From TMED8 sp964468005 (GTDB taxonomy: Bacteria; Pseudomonadota; Alphaproteobacteria; Rhodospirillales; Casp-alpha2): 9,873 bases of DNA. The stretch spans positions 1-9,873 of the forward strand of contig CAYXUT010000114.1 in the NCBI GenBank assembly GCA_964468005.1, in the 5' to 3' direction. A model generated the notes under the pieces. The model ran no database searches and was not told the origin of the DNA. It was given only the letters and a program-made list of their open reading frames with translations. Positions 1 to 9,512 of this stretch are shown here, piece after piece. The translations under genes and the position numbers were made by a program. The stretch's first letter is position 1. Every line of letters begins with the position of its first letter.

Positions 1-639
1 CAATCGCTTCTTCAAGCTTGGCATTAATTTCCGACCCAGTCTGGTCAGTCTCCTTGATGAATTGAGCGAGACGTTCCTCATATTGTGGCGCATGGAATTC
101 GTTAGTTTCGAAGAATGGCTCGTTGTTGACGACGTAGCAGGTTGAATGGCTGAGATAATCAACGCGGTAACCCAGACTTCCTTAGATGTGGCAGCAGCTT
201 TGTTCTGACCTCGATGGCGTTAACTTTAATGCTCTCTTTCTCAAGGTTGTCGAAATGGAGCTTGGCGGAAAATTCCGACAAAGTGATGAGGAAGCAAACG
301 CCCTCCGTTTGCGCCGAGAGCGTAAGCGCGATTCTGATTGAAGTCTCAGGCCCCGGTGGAAAGTATAATGAGCTTCACGGTTTTCAGATCTTTAGCCTCT
401 CGGATGCACTTCAACAGGTTGAGCCCATCGACTTCCGGCATCACCAAGTTACAGATAATTTAGTCCGACTTGTAATCGAGAATCTTGTCATAGGCGCCGA
501 CGGTATTTCTGGTCAGTGTTACGGCATAAACTAAAGCTTCGAGCATCTACCCAATGATTCTTGTTGTCAGTTCATCATCTTCGACCACGATGATACTGGA
601 TTGCTTCTTGTGCCAAAACGTGTCCCCTGTGTTGATCAT
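1..639 (-). pseudogene. Decayed response-regulator (receiver domain) gene, continues past the left edge
   Basis: Read on the minus strand from an ATG at 639-637, the frame gives a receiver-domain start: a hydrophobic beta strand, SSIIVVEDDE (residues 14-23), with the acidic-pocket pair D21/D22, then NLVMPEVDGL (codons 64-73), then DFNQNRAYALGANGG. In functional receivers the residue before LVMP is the phosphorylated Asp; here codon 64 is AAC (Asn). The frame is broken by TAG (549-547, codon 31), TAA (462-460, codon 60) and TGA (348-346, codon 98). Around position 300 the protein-like reading shifts to another frame (FSAKLHFDNL..., ending TGA near 159), and from 181 to the edge a third frame is open for 60 codons (DYLSHSTCYVVNNEPFFETN, then a charged Glu/Gln/Lys-rich stretch). 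The lysine expected in a KPF motif is not visible. It was probably a receiver protein with a C-terminal region of unknown role. All three stop codons occur, so code reassignment does not explain it. Confidence 0.75.
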
Positions 640-794
640 GGTACCCGATTTACTAAATTTGTTTGCACTTTTCTATCGCAGCTAAGTTCAACAACAAACC
701 AAAGCTATGCTGCGGGTGGCACGCGATTTTAGTGATTACAAGAAACGGTTCCTAAGGCAATTGTGCTGGGCTGAGGGAAGCTAACCTATGGGTG

Positions 795-838
795 AAAAAA
801 ATGGGGCGCTGCCGGGGAGGGTCCCCGACGCGCGCCCC
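795..838 (-). terminator. Intrinsic terminator of nrdJ
   Basis: On the minus strand, 34 nt after the nrdJ stop, GGGGCGC (838-832) pairs with GCGCCCC (809-803). An inner stem TCGGGGA/TCCCCGG closes a short CCC loop, and a run of seven T follows immediately (801-795). A GC-rich stem followed directly by a U-tract is the textbook Rho-independent layout. It isolates nrdJ from the decayed gene further downstream. Confidence 0.9.
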
Positions 839-872
839 GAGTTTCCCAGGGAGGATTCGTAGTTCAAGGGGC

Positions 873-4538
<3,666 letters not shown>

Positions 4539-4576
4539 TGTACCCCCACGTTAATCTCGGGTTATATCCTCGTTGC

Positions 4577-4593
4577 GAAGCCTTTTTGGCTTC
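4577..4593 (-). other. Small hairpin in the nrdJ leader
   Basis: GAAGCC/GGCTTC form a perfect 6-bp stem around a five-base A loop (minus-strand sense), about 40 nt before the nrdJ start. No T-run follows in the nrdJ direction, so it is not a simple terminator. Its role is unknown. Confidence 0.4.
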
Positions 4594-4682
4594 ATTCTTC
4601 AAATCTCTTGTCGGCCCCTATCGGTGCGCATGGGCGTGGTAACTCCATTATTCTTGCGCCGCAGGATGTGGTGTCTGCCCAA

Positions 4683-4708
4683 GGTCAACAGTTGCAAAAC
4701 TGTAGACC
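4683..4708 (-). other. Hairpin in the nrdJ leader (10-bp arms with one mismatch)
   Basis: GGTC and ACAGT on one side pair with ACTGT and GACC on the other, with one A/A mismatch and a six-base loop. It lies inside the predicted 5' untranslated region of nrdJ. The loop contains TTGC/GCAA, which superficially resembles a tRNA-Cys anticodon arm, but no acceptor, D or T arms are present, so this is not a tRNA. Confidence 0.45.
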
Positions 4709-4714
4709 ATCAGA

Positions 4715-4734
4715 TTTCCTGTCGCAACAGGAAA
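4715..4734 (-). other. Perfect 8-bp hairpin at the predicted 5' end of the nrdJ transcript
   Basis: TTTCCTGT pairs with ACAGGAAA around a four-base loop. It begins right after the predicted -10 hexamer of nrdJ, so it would form the very 5' end of the mRNA. Such end hairpins can stabilise transcripts; alternatively the palindrome is a DNA-binding site. Both roles are inference. Confidence 0.5.
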
Positions 4735-4750
4735 ATACTATATCTTGGGG
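4735..4750 (-). promoter_or_regulatory. NrdR box 1 (candidate repressor site)
   Basis: The 16-bp site ATACTATATCTTGGGG matches the NrdR-box consensus acaCwAtATaTwGtgt at 12 of 16 positions, including all of the most conserved core bases. It overlaps the predicted -10 of nrdJ. NrdR is the nucleotide-sensing repressor of ribonucleotide reductase operons. The site belongs with the second site 31 bp away. Confidence 0.65.
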
Positions 4751-4764
4751 TATAATTCACACAA
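4737..4764 (-). promoter_or_regulatory. Predicted nrdJ promoter
   Basis: On the minus strand, TATAGT (4742-4737) is a 5/6 match to a sigma70 -10 element. TTGTGT (4764-4759), 16 bp upstream, is a weak -35. Both elements lie between or within the NrdR-like sites, as expected for repression. Transcription would start near 4730, leaving a leader of roughly 190 nt. Confidence 0.45.
4751..4756 (+). promoter_or_regulatory. Possible divergent -10 element
   Basis: A perfect TATAAT on the plus strand sits between the two NrdR-like sites and points toward the NDUFA12 gene about 300 bp away. No good -35 lies 16-18 bp upstream, so this may be chance in an AT-rich patch. Confidence 0.2.
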
Positions 4765-4765
4765 A

Positions 4766-4781
4766 ACCCTTTATTTTGTAT
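4766..4781 (-). promoter_or_regulatory. NrdR box 2 (candidate repressor site)
   Basis: ACCCTTTATTTTGTAT matches the NrdR-box consensus at 12 of 16 positions, with one core A replaced. Its start is exactly 31 bp from that of box 1, which places both on the same DNA face; tandem boxes about three helical turns apart are the known arrangement. It lies immediately upstream of the predicted -35 of nrdJ. Confidence 0.55.
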
Positions 4782-5059
4782 GAATGTGCAAGTGCAGCGA
4801 ATCGTTGGTTTTGCTGATCCGAATCGCTAAGCGCGGTTGTCATATTCCTTCGAAAACAAGCGAGAAATCGCCGATTGTTAATACCAAGACGAGCCCTAAT
4901 ATCTCGGAGGATGGCCTTTACCCGAGGGGCTTTGGACAAGATGCGAGCATATTGTTGGCGGCTAACCGCTGGACGCGACGGCGCGGCGGTGCCATAGTTT
5001 GCCGACTTGCGGCGGTCTGCGGGCAGCCACCGCTTAGCGTTGCACAAGGACATGTCAAC
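4782..5059. other. Gene-free stretch between the nrdJ promoter and the NDUFA12 gene
   Basis: The plus strand is open in the NDUFA12 frame from an ATG at 4784, but the translation (Ser/Arg-rich, no family resemblance) does not look like protein, and NDUFA12 proteins do not carry such an extension. A 98-codon minus-strand frame (4757-5053) is also open, but it lacks a ribosome site and would run into the nrdJ promoter. I recognise nothing coding here. It probably holds the promoter and 5' leader of the NDUFA12 transcript. Confidence 0.5.
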
Positions 5060-5419
5060 TTGGTGAACATCGGCACCCTAATCTTTACATGGTTCAATGG
5101 TGTGCTTGTCGGCAGGGATGAGTTCGGAACCAAATATTACCGTTCTAAACGCAAGAAACGTTGGGGGCGCGAGCAGCGCTGGTGCCTATACAAGGGGGCC
5201 AAGGACCCATCGCGGGTGCCGGCGGAGTGGCACGCTTGGCTGCACCACACTGTCAGCGAGCCATTGACCCAAATGATGGTGGAGCCATGCGCCTGGCAGA
5301 AGCCGCACCAAGCTAATCAGACAGGAACAGTGAAATCCTACCGGCCCGCCGGACAGGCCTACAAGGGAGGCGAACGTGCGGCGGCGACCGAAGATTACGA
5401 GGCCTGGACACCAGAATGA
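5060..5419 (+). CDS. NDUFA12-family NADH:ubiquinone oxidoreductase accessory subunit
   Basis: About 119 aa, a normal length for the bacterial family. Diagnostic blocks are IGT.IFTWFNG near the start, LVGRDEFGTKYYRSK (with the family's G.D.FG..YYR pattern), WHAWLHHT, P..WQKPHQ.N.TGT and the C-terminal GGERAAATEDYEAWTPE. In mitochondria and alphaproteobacteria this protein is a peripheral accessory part of respiratory complex I, on the cytoplasmic (matrix) side and associated with assembly. The start is uncertain. Homology begins at 5060 (TTG, 9 nt after AAGGA at 5046-5050) or 5063 (GTG). An ATG at 5052 is in another frame and stops after four codons. The frame stays open back to 4784, but that part lacks family similarity. 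The gene leads a plus-strand group with mlaD and the DUF2155 gene. Confidence 0.9.
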   Translation: MVNIGTLIFTWFNGVLVGRDEFGTKYYRSKRKKRWGREQRWCLYKGAKDPSRVPAEWHAWLHHTVSEPLTQMMVEPCAWQKPHQANQTGTVKSYRPAGQAYKGGERAAATEDYEAWTPE

Positions 5420-5476
5420 GTGGGGGCATACGTGTATAGTTGGTGGACCGTCCTAAAAAAGGGTAAGAATTCTACT

Positions 5477-5625
5477 ATGTCGAGAGAATTTTCAGAAACC
5501 GTCATTGGTGCAGCCACCGTCACCTTTGCCCAGGACGCTGTGGGGTTAGCGATCCTCTTGGATTGATGATACCGGAAGGTAAAAACGCGCGCGCCAAGAC
5601 CAAGAAAACGCGCAAGACCAACTGA
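5477..5625 (+). other. Two tiny overlapping open frames, possible gene remnant
   Basis: An ATG at 5477 opens a 29-codon frame (begins MSREFSETVIGAA) that ends at TGA 5564-5566. A second ATG overlaps that stop by one base (TGATG at 5564-5568) and gives 19 codons, rich in Lys and Thr, ending at 5623-5625. Ribosome sites are poor. The first dozen residues resemble the start of MlaD-type proteins (M-G/S-R-x-x-x-E-T-x-x-G-A), suggesting an eroded duplicate of the next gene, but the match is short. Whether either frame is translated is unknown. Confidence 0.3.
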
Positions 5626-5646
5626 GGCGCGAAAACGGAGCGAGAC

Positions 5647-6102
5647 ATGGGACGCAATGCGGTTGGAACGTTTTTGGGCGCGGTGGTTTTTCCGGTTGTC
5701 AGCATGTTCGTGTTTTTCGCCTATGGCTCGGCCCAGGTGAAAGGTAGTAGCGGCTATGAAATCAGTGCCGATTTCTTCAAGGTCGGCGGCTTGACGCCGG
5801 GCAGCGATTCACGCATCAACGGCATTAAGGTTGGCACCGTTTCGTTGAATTGGCTTGATCCCGAGACCTTCGGTGCCGTTGTGGAGATGTCGATTGCACC
5901 AGAGATTAAACTGCCGACCGACAGCCTCGCCGGAATTGATAGTGAAGGGAACGTAGGCGGCAAGTATGTGCGCCTCAAGCTGGAAAATGGCGATACCTTT
6001 TTCGCACCGGGCGGTACACTTAAGAAAACCAAGCACTACCGTTCTCTTGATGACCAAGTTGGCGAGATCATTTTTCTGGCTACTGGGGCCCCCGGAAAGT
6101 AG
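5647..6102 (+). CDS. mlaD: MlaD-type MCE-domain lipid-transport protein
   Basis: This 151-aa protein has a short cytoplasmic start, one N-terminal membrane helix (about residues 8-27) and a periplasmic MCE domain (about 36-115). The domain carries the family pattern GLTPGSDSRINGIKVGTV (48-65), SEGNVGGKYVRL (99-110) and a PGG turn (121-123). MlaD proteins are the inner-membrane-anchored substrate-binding ring of the Mla ABC system, which moves phospholipids between the two membranes and maintains outer-membrane asymmetry. The length fits single-MCE MlaD. The ATG at 5647 has GGAG about 7 nt upstream. The permease and ATPase partners (MlaE, MlaF) are not in this window. The downstream DUF2155 gene starts 14 nt after the stop, so the two are co-transcribed. 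Confidence 0.9.
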   Translation: MGRNAVGTFLGAVVFPVVSMFVFFAYGSAQVKGSSGYEISADFFKVGGLTPGSDSRINGIKVGTVSLNWLDPETFGAVVEMSIAPEIKLPTDSLAGIDSEGNVGGKYVRLKLENGDTFFAPGGTLKKTKHYRSLDDQVGEIIFLATGAPGK

Positions 6103-6116
6103 GGAGGCACTGGGGC

Positions 6117-6665
6117 GTGAGCGCTGATATGGAACCCGAACCCCATGCATCTTCGTTGATCAAGAACCAAACGGTCGGTCTGCGGTTAACATCCGGCATT
6201 GCTTTCGGGGCAGGCGTTATAGTGATCCTATTGGGAATGGTTTCGCCTGGAGAGGCCGCACCGCACGGCACGGCTGTCTTGCGGGGGTTGGACAAAGTTA
6301 CGGCGAGGGTTTCGACCATTCAGGCTCCAATTGGCTTGACAGTTCGCTTTGGTACGCTGGGGGTTATTGTTCGCCATTGCGACAAGCGCCCGCCCGAGGA
6401 GCCGCCGGAAAGCGCGGCATTTATGGATATTTGGGAGATTCGCTCCGGCGAGGCGGCGATTAGCCTCTATCGGGGCTGGATGTTTGCTTCCAGTCCAGCG
6501 CTGAGTGCGCTTGAGCACCCAGTCTACGATATTTGGGTCCTTGATTGCGGTGGCGAAGTCCTTAGCGGTGATGTGCCAATCGTGCCGCCGGCAGGCAGAG
6601 GCGGGCAAGGACCGAAGCTACCTGATCTGGAAAAACTATTTAAATTAAATAATTATAATAATTAA
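6117..6665 (+). CDS. DUF2155 domain protein, exported
   Basis: This 182-aa protein of the DUF2155 family has no assigned biochemical role. A hydrophobic segment (about 22-44) ends in SPGEAAP, consistent with a signal peptide cleaved near residue 48 or an uncleaved anchor. The conserved core runs from AVLRGLDKVTARVST (53-67) through VRFGTLGVIVRHC (76-88), KRPPEEPPESAAF (90-102) and GWMFASSPALSALEHPVYD (120-138) to WVLDC (140-144). C88 and C144 are well placed for a periplasmic disulfide. The start is GTG at 6117, 9 nt after GGGAGG; an in-frame ATG at 6129 is an alternative. The last residues (KLFKLNNYNN) are encoded in an AT-rich patch unlike the rest of the gene. The gene lies directly behind mlaD, which suggests an envelope function. 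Confidence 0.88.
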   Translation: MSADMEPEPHASSLIKNQTVGLRLTSGIAFGAGVIVILLGMVSPGEAAPHGTAVLRGLDKVTARVSTIQAPIGLTVRFGTLGVIVRHCDKRPPEEPPESAAFMDIWEIRSGEAAISLYRGWMFASSPALSALEHPVYDIWVLDCGGEVLSGDVPIVPPAGRGGQGPKLPDLEKLFKLNNYNN

Positions 6666-6704
6666 GTTAAATAATAAAGAACCATTATAAGGTTAATTTT
6701 TAAC
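6637..6704. other. AT-rich patch between convergent operons
   Basis: About 68 bp almost wholly A and T, with short palindromes, in an otherwise moderate-to-high GC window. It covers the last codons of the DUF2155 gene and most of the gap to the end of aat. It includes a perfect inverted repeat GTTAA/TTAAC (6692-6704). Confidence 0.7.
6680..6701 (+). terminator. Weak candidate terminator after the DUF2155 gene
   Basis: AACC (6680-6683) and GGTT (6691-6694) can form a four-pair stem around a seven-base loop, followed by five T (6697-6701). The stem is short for an intrinsic terminator; position between two convergent operons is the main support. Confidence 0.25.
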
Positions 6705-6726
6705 AACGCATGATTGGTAGGAATTT

Positions 6727-7359
6727 CTATTTTTCGCTGTGTGCTCCCACCGGGAAAACGGCTTGATATTTCAAAGCGTCCTCCAGCAATACCAGATAAT
6801 CACGTGTTGGAATCTCAATGACCCCGAAACGTTCCAAATGATCGGTAACGAACTGGGTGTCTAAAAGTCGAAATCCGCCAAGTTTGAGCCGCGCGACCAA
6901 ATGGACTAACGCAACTTTAGAGGCGTCGGCAACCCGTGAAAACATGCTTTCGCCAAAGAACGCCGAGCCAATAGAAATGCCGTAAAGTCCGCCGACCAGT
7001 TTGCCGCCCTGCCAGCATTCGACGCTGTGGGCGAAGCCCATGGCGTGCAATTCGTTGACGCAACGCTCAATATTGGCGTTGATCCATGTGTCGCGCCTGC
7101 CCAGCGTCGGCCGGCCGCATTCCTCGAGTGTTTTCGAGAATGCATGGTCGCAGCGGATGTCGAAACGGTTTTGTCGCACCGTTTTACGTAAGCTTTTTGG
7201 GATATGGAACTTATCGAGCGGCAGGATTCCGCGTTCACGCGGGTCGACCCAGAAGACGGTTTCGGCGGATTTCGATTTTGCCATCGGAAAAATACCGGCA
7301 GCGTAGGCACGGAGCATTAGCTCTGGACTGATTTCAGAATTGGCATCGCGCCGGCTCAT
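6727..7359 (-). CDS. aat: Leucyl/phenylalanyl-tRNA--protein transferase
   Basis: This 210-aa cytoplasmic enzyme transfers Leu or Phe from aminoacyl-tRNA to proteins with N-terminal Arg or Lys, marking them for ClpS/ClpAP degradation (N-degron pathway). Family blocks in order: AYAAGIFPM (18-26), FWVDPRERG (36-44), TWI (91-93), HSVECW (111-116), GGLYGISIGSAFFGESMFS (123-141), ASKVAL (146-151), and LLDTQF with HLERFG (165-179). The length is typical and no expected block is missing. The ATG at 7359-7357 overlaps the accC stop by four bases (ATGA), so translation is probably coupled to accC. AAGGA lies directly before the start, with GGAGG about 14 nt upstream. It is the last gene of the accB-accC-aat operon. 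Confidence 0.96.
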   Translation of the reverse strand: MSRRDANSEISPELMLRAYAAGIFPMAKSKSAETVFWVDPRERGILPLDKFHIPKSLRKTVRQNRFDIRCDHAFSKTLEECGRPTLGRRDTWINANIERCVNELHAMGFAHSVECWQGGKLVGGLYGISIGSAFFGESMFSRVADASKVALVHLVARLKLGGFRLLDTQFVTDHLERFGVIEIPTRDYLVLLEDALKYQAVFPVGAHSEK

Positions 7360-8714
7360 TCCTTGCGTCGCCTCCTCTCCTCTTCAACGAAGTGTTCCAG
7401 CCAGTGGATATCGTAGTCGCCATTGACGAAATCCGCTACCTCCACGAGGCGCTGGTGCAAGGGGATCGTGGTGTTCAGACCATCGATAACATATTCGCCG
7501 AGCGCGCGTCTAAGCCGCATCAGGCACTCATTGCGGTTTGTGCCATGAGCGATTAGCTTGGCGATCATGCTGTCGTAATGTGGTGGCACGCTATAGCCCG
7601 AATAGAGGCCGGAATCGACCCGTACCCCAAGTCCGCCCGGCGCGTGGTAGTCGCCCACTCGTCCGGGTGAAGGCATGAAGGTTTCCGGGTGTTCGGCATT
7701 GATGCGGCATTCGATCGCATGGCCATGAAAACGAATTTCATCCTGAGTGAAACCAAGCGGCGCGCCGCTGGCAACACGGATCATCTCGCGCACCAAGTCG
7801 AGCCCACAAATCATCTCGGTCACCGGATGCTCGACCTGCAAGCGGGTGTTCATCTCAATGAAGTAGAACTCGCCGTTTTCATAGAGAAATTCTACCGTGC
7901 CGACACTTCGGTACCCGATTTTACGCACCGCTTCGGAGACAATGACGCCGATTTGGGCCCTGGTTTCGGCATTTAGGGCTGGCGAGGGGGCTTCTTCCAG
8001 AAGTTTTTGGTGGCGTCTTTGTATCGAACAATCGCGCTCACCCAGATGTACCACGTTTCCATGGTGATCAGCCAGCACCTGAATTTCGATGTGCCGTGGC
8101 CGGCCGAGAAATTTCTCGATATAGACGGCGCCATTACCGAACGCTTTTTCGGCTTCCGTACGTGCCAGGGAAAAGGCATTGTCGATATCGCCAGCATTGT
8201 CCGCCATTTTCATGCCCCGCCCGCCACCACCGGCGGCGGCTTTGATCAGCACCGGATAACCAATTTTGGCGGCGACGGTCCGTGCATCTTCCAACGTGGT
8301 GACGGCACCATCGGAGCCGAGAACGACCGGAATACCGGCGTGCTCAACCGCTTTCTTGGCCGCGATCTTGTCGCCCATCAAGCGGATATGCGCGGGCGAA
8401 GGTCCGATAAAGGTGAAGCCGTGCTCCTCGACCATGGCGGCGAAGTCGCCATTCTCCGACAAGAATCCATAGCCCGGGTGGATGGCATCGGCGTTGCTTA
8501 CAGTCGCCGCTGACAACAGCGCATGAGTGTTGAGATAGCTTTCCGTGGCGGCTGGCGGACCGATGCAGATGCTTTCATCAGCCAGACGAACATGCATGGC
8601 GTCCCCGTCGACAGTCGAATGGACGGCGACTGTTTTGATCCCCATCTCACGACAAGCGCGAAGGATTCGAAGGGCGATTTCCCCCCGGTTTGCAATCAGA
8701 ACTTTCTCGATCAT
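7356..8714 (-). CDS. accC: Biotin carboxylase subunit of acetyl-CoA carboxylase
   Basis: This 452-aa cytoplasmic enzyme carboxylates the biotin carried by AccB using ATP and bicarbonate, the first half of the malonyl-CoA reaction that starts fatty-acid synthesis. It has an N-terminal biotin-carboxylase fold (IANRGEIALRI, 7-17), an ATP-grasp domain and a C-terminal lobe. Visible catalytic elements are K116 (GDKIAAK), K158 and the glycine loop AGGGGRGMK (161-169), H208 (RPRHIEIQ), E275 (VEFLYENG), E287 in FIEMNTRLQVEHPVTE, and R291. All match the positions of the E. coli enzyme within a residue. The start lies 19 nt after the accB stop, and the end overlaps aat. Confidence 0.98.
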   Translation of the reverse strand: MIEKVLIANRGEIALRILRACREMGIKTVAVHSTVDGDAMHVRLADESICIGPPAATESYLNTHALLSAATVSNADAIHPGYGFLSENGDFAAMVEEHGFTFIGPSPAHIRLMGDKIAAKKAVEHAGIPVVLGSDGAVTTLEDARTVAAKIGYPVLIKAAAGGGGRGMKMADNAGDIDNAFSLARTEAEKAFGNGAVYIEKFLGRPRHIEIQVLADHHGNVVHLGERDCSIQRRHQKLLEEAPSPALNAETRAQIGVIVSEAVRKIGYRSVGTVEFLYENGEFYFIEMNTRLQVEHPVTEMICGLDLVREMIRVASGAPLGFTQDEIRFHGHAIECRINAEHPETFMPSPGRVGDYHAPGGLGVRVDSGLYSGYSVPPHYDSMIAKLIAHGTNRNECLMRLRRALGEYVIDGLNTTIPLHQRLVEVADFVNGDYDIHWLEHFVEEERRRRKE

Positions 8715-8733
8715 CGGGCCCGGCTACTCCCGT

Positions 8734-9222
8734 TTATTCTATGGTGGCCAATGGCTCGCCGTATTCCACCGGAGTTTCGTTCTCAACAAGAATGCGCGTC
8801 ACGCGGCCGGTTCTCGGAGAGGTGATCGGGTTGTATACTTTCATGGCCTCGATCAGGAATAAGGTCTGGCCCTCGCTAACCTCATCGCCAACCTGAATAA
8901 ATGGCGGTGAAGCCGGGTCGGGAAGCGTATAGGCAACGCCGACCATGGGTGCCACTACCACGCCTGGATGCGAGGAGTAATCAGGCTCGGCCGGCGGTTC
9001 TGGTGTTGTCGAAGCGGTTGCTCTGGTTGCGCCCGCCGCAGGTGCCATGGGTGTCGAGACTAGCTGGCTTGTGGCAACGTGTTTGGCGACGCGCACGGAA
9101 AGCCCGTCGTTGCCGTATTCAATCTCGTTGAGCCCGGTCTCATCGAGAAGTGCCGCAAGCTTGCGTACAAGGTCTTCGTCGATTTGGTTTTTCGTGGGCG
9201 TGTCTTTTGGAGATTTAGCCAT
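8734..9222 (-). CDS. accB: Biotin carboxyl carrier protein of acetyl-CoA carboxylase
   Basis: This 162-aa protein has an N-terminal helical part (residues 12-48), a Pro/Ala/Thr-rich flexible linker (about 52-82) and a biotinyl domain (about 84-162). The biotin attachment site is EAMK with K128, and the thumb typical of acetyl-CoA carboxylase carriers is visible as LPDPASPPFIQVGDEV (100-115). The residues after the biotinyl lysine read VYNPI, where MN is more usual; otherwise it is ordinary. K128 is biotinylated by BirA and shuttles the carboxyl group from AccC to the carboxyltransferase. It is the first gene of the operon; the ATG at 9222 has only a weak ribosome site (AAGAGA). Confidence 0.97.
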   Translation of the reverse strand: MAKSPKDTPTKNQIDEDLVRKLAALLDETGLNEIEYGNDGLSVRVAKHVATSQLVSTPMAPAAGATRATASTTPEPPAEPDYSSHPGVVVAPMVGVAYTLPDPASPPFIQVGDEVSEGQTLFLIEAMKVYNPITSPRTGRVTRILVENETPVEYGEPLATIE

Positions 9223-9512
9223 GGTTCTCTTAAGTTTCGGTTACGATTGTTAAACGCGCTTGGCGGAATTTAGCCCTGCCGCCGAACACCAGATATATTT
9301 AGGCTCGGCGCACTGAGGAAGGATCCATTTGAGAACACGCCTGAAATTAGACCTCTATCGAGTTCAACCGACATTCTGCCGGTAAGGGGTGAAAAGGTCT
9401 AGCGGTTCGTGATTGAGGCTAGGGAGATCTGCCCCAAAATGGTCCTGTCTGACGTCCGCAACGCGGTAAAAACCCTTATAAAATTGATGAGTAAAAGGCC
9501 TACGACGCGCGT
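9223..9512. other. Intergenic region between accB and the thiS-thiG relic
   Basis: This 290-bp region should hold the accB promoter (minus strand), but I could not pick out convincing -35/-10 elements. On the plus strand one frame is open from a TAG at 9400-9402 to TGA 9514-9516 (it includes ATG at 9487, MSKRPTTRV). It runs straight into the thiS start in a different frame and may be eroded upstream sequence. No aroQ, a frequent neighbour of accB in related bacteria, is present. Confidence 0.4.

Noticed and set aside
214..534. 106-codon plus-strand open frame
   Set aside because: It is antisense to the readable receiver-domain relic and its translation has no domain-like pattern.
4683..4734. 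Possible tRNA-Cys (loop with GCA in a stem)
   Set aside because: The stem-loop has a six-base loop and there are no acceptor, D or T arms; it reads better as two simple hairpins.
4539..4734. Cobalamin riboswitch upstream of a B12-dependent enzyme
   Set aside because: The conserved B12-box and core sequences could not be found on the minus strand; a covariance-model search would settle it.
4757..5053. 98-codon minus-strand open frame
   Set aside because: No ribosome site, no recognised family, and it would overlap the predicted nrdJ promoter and the NrdR-like sites.
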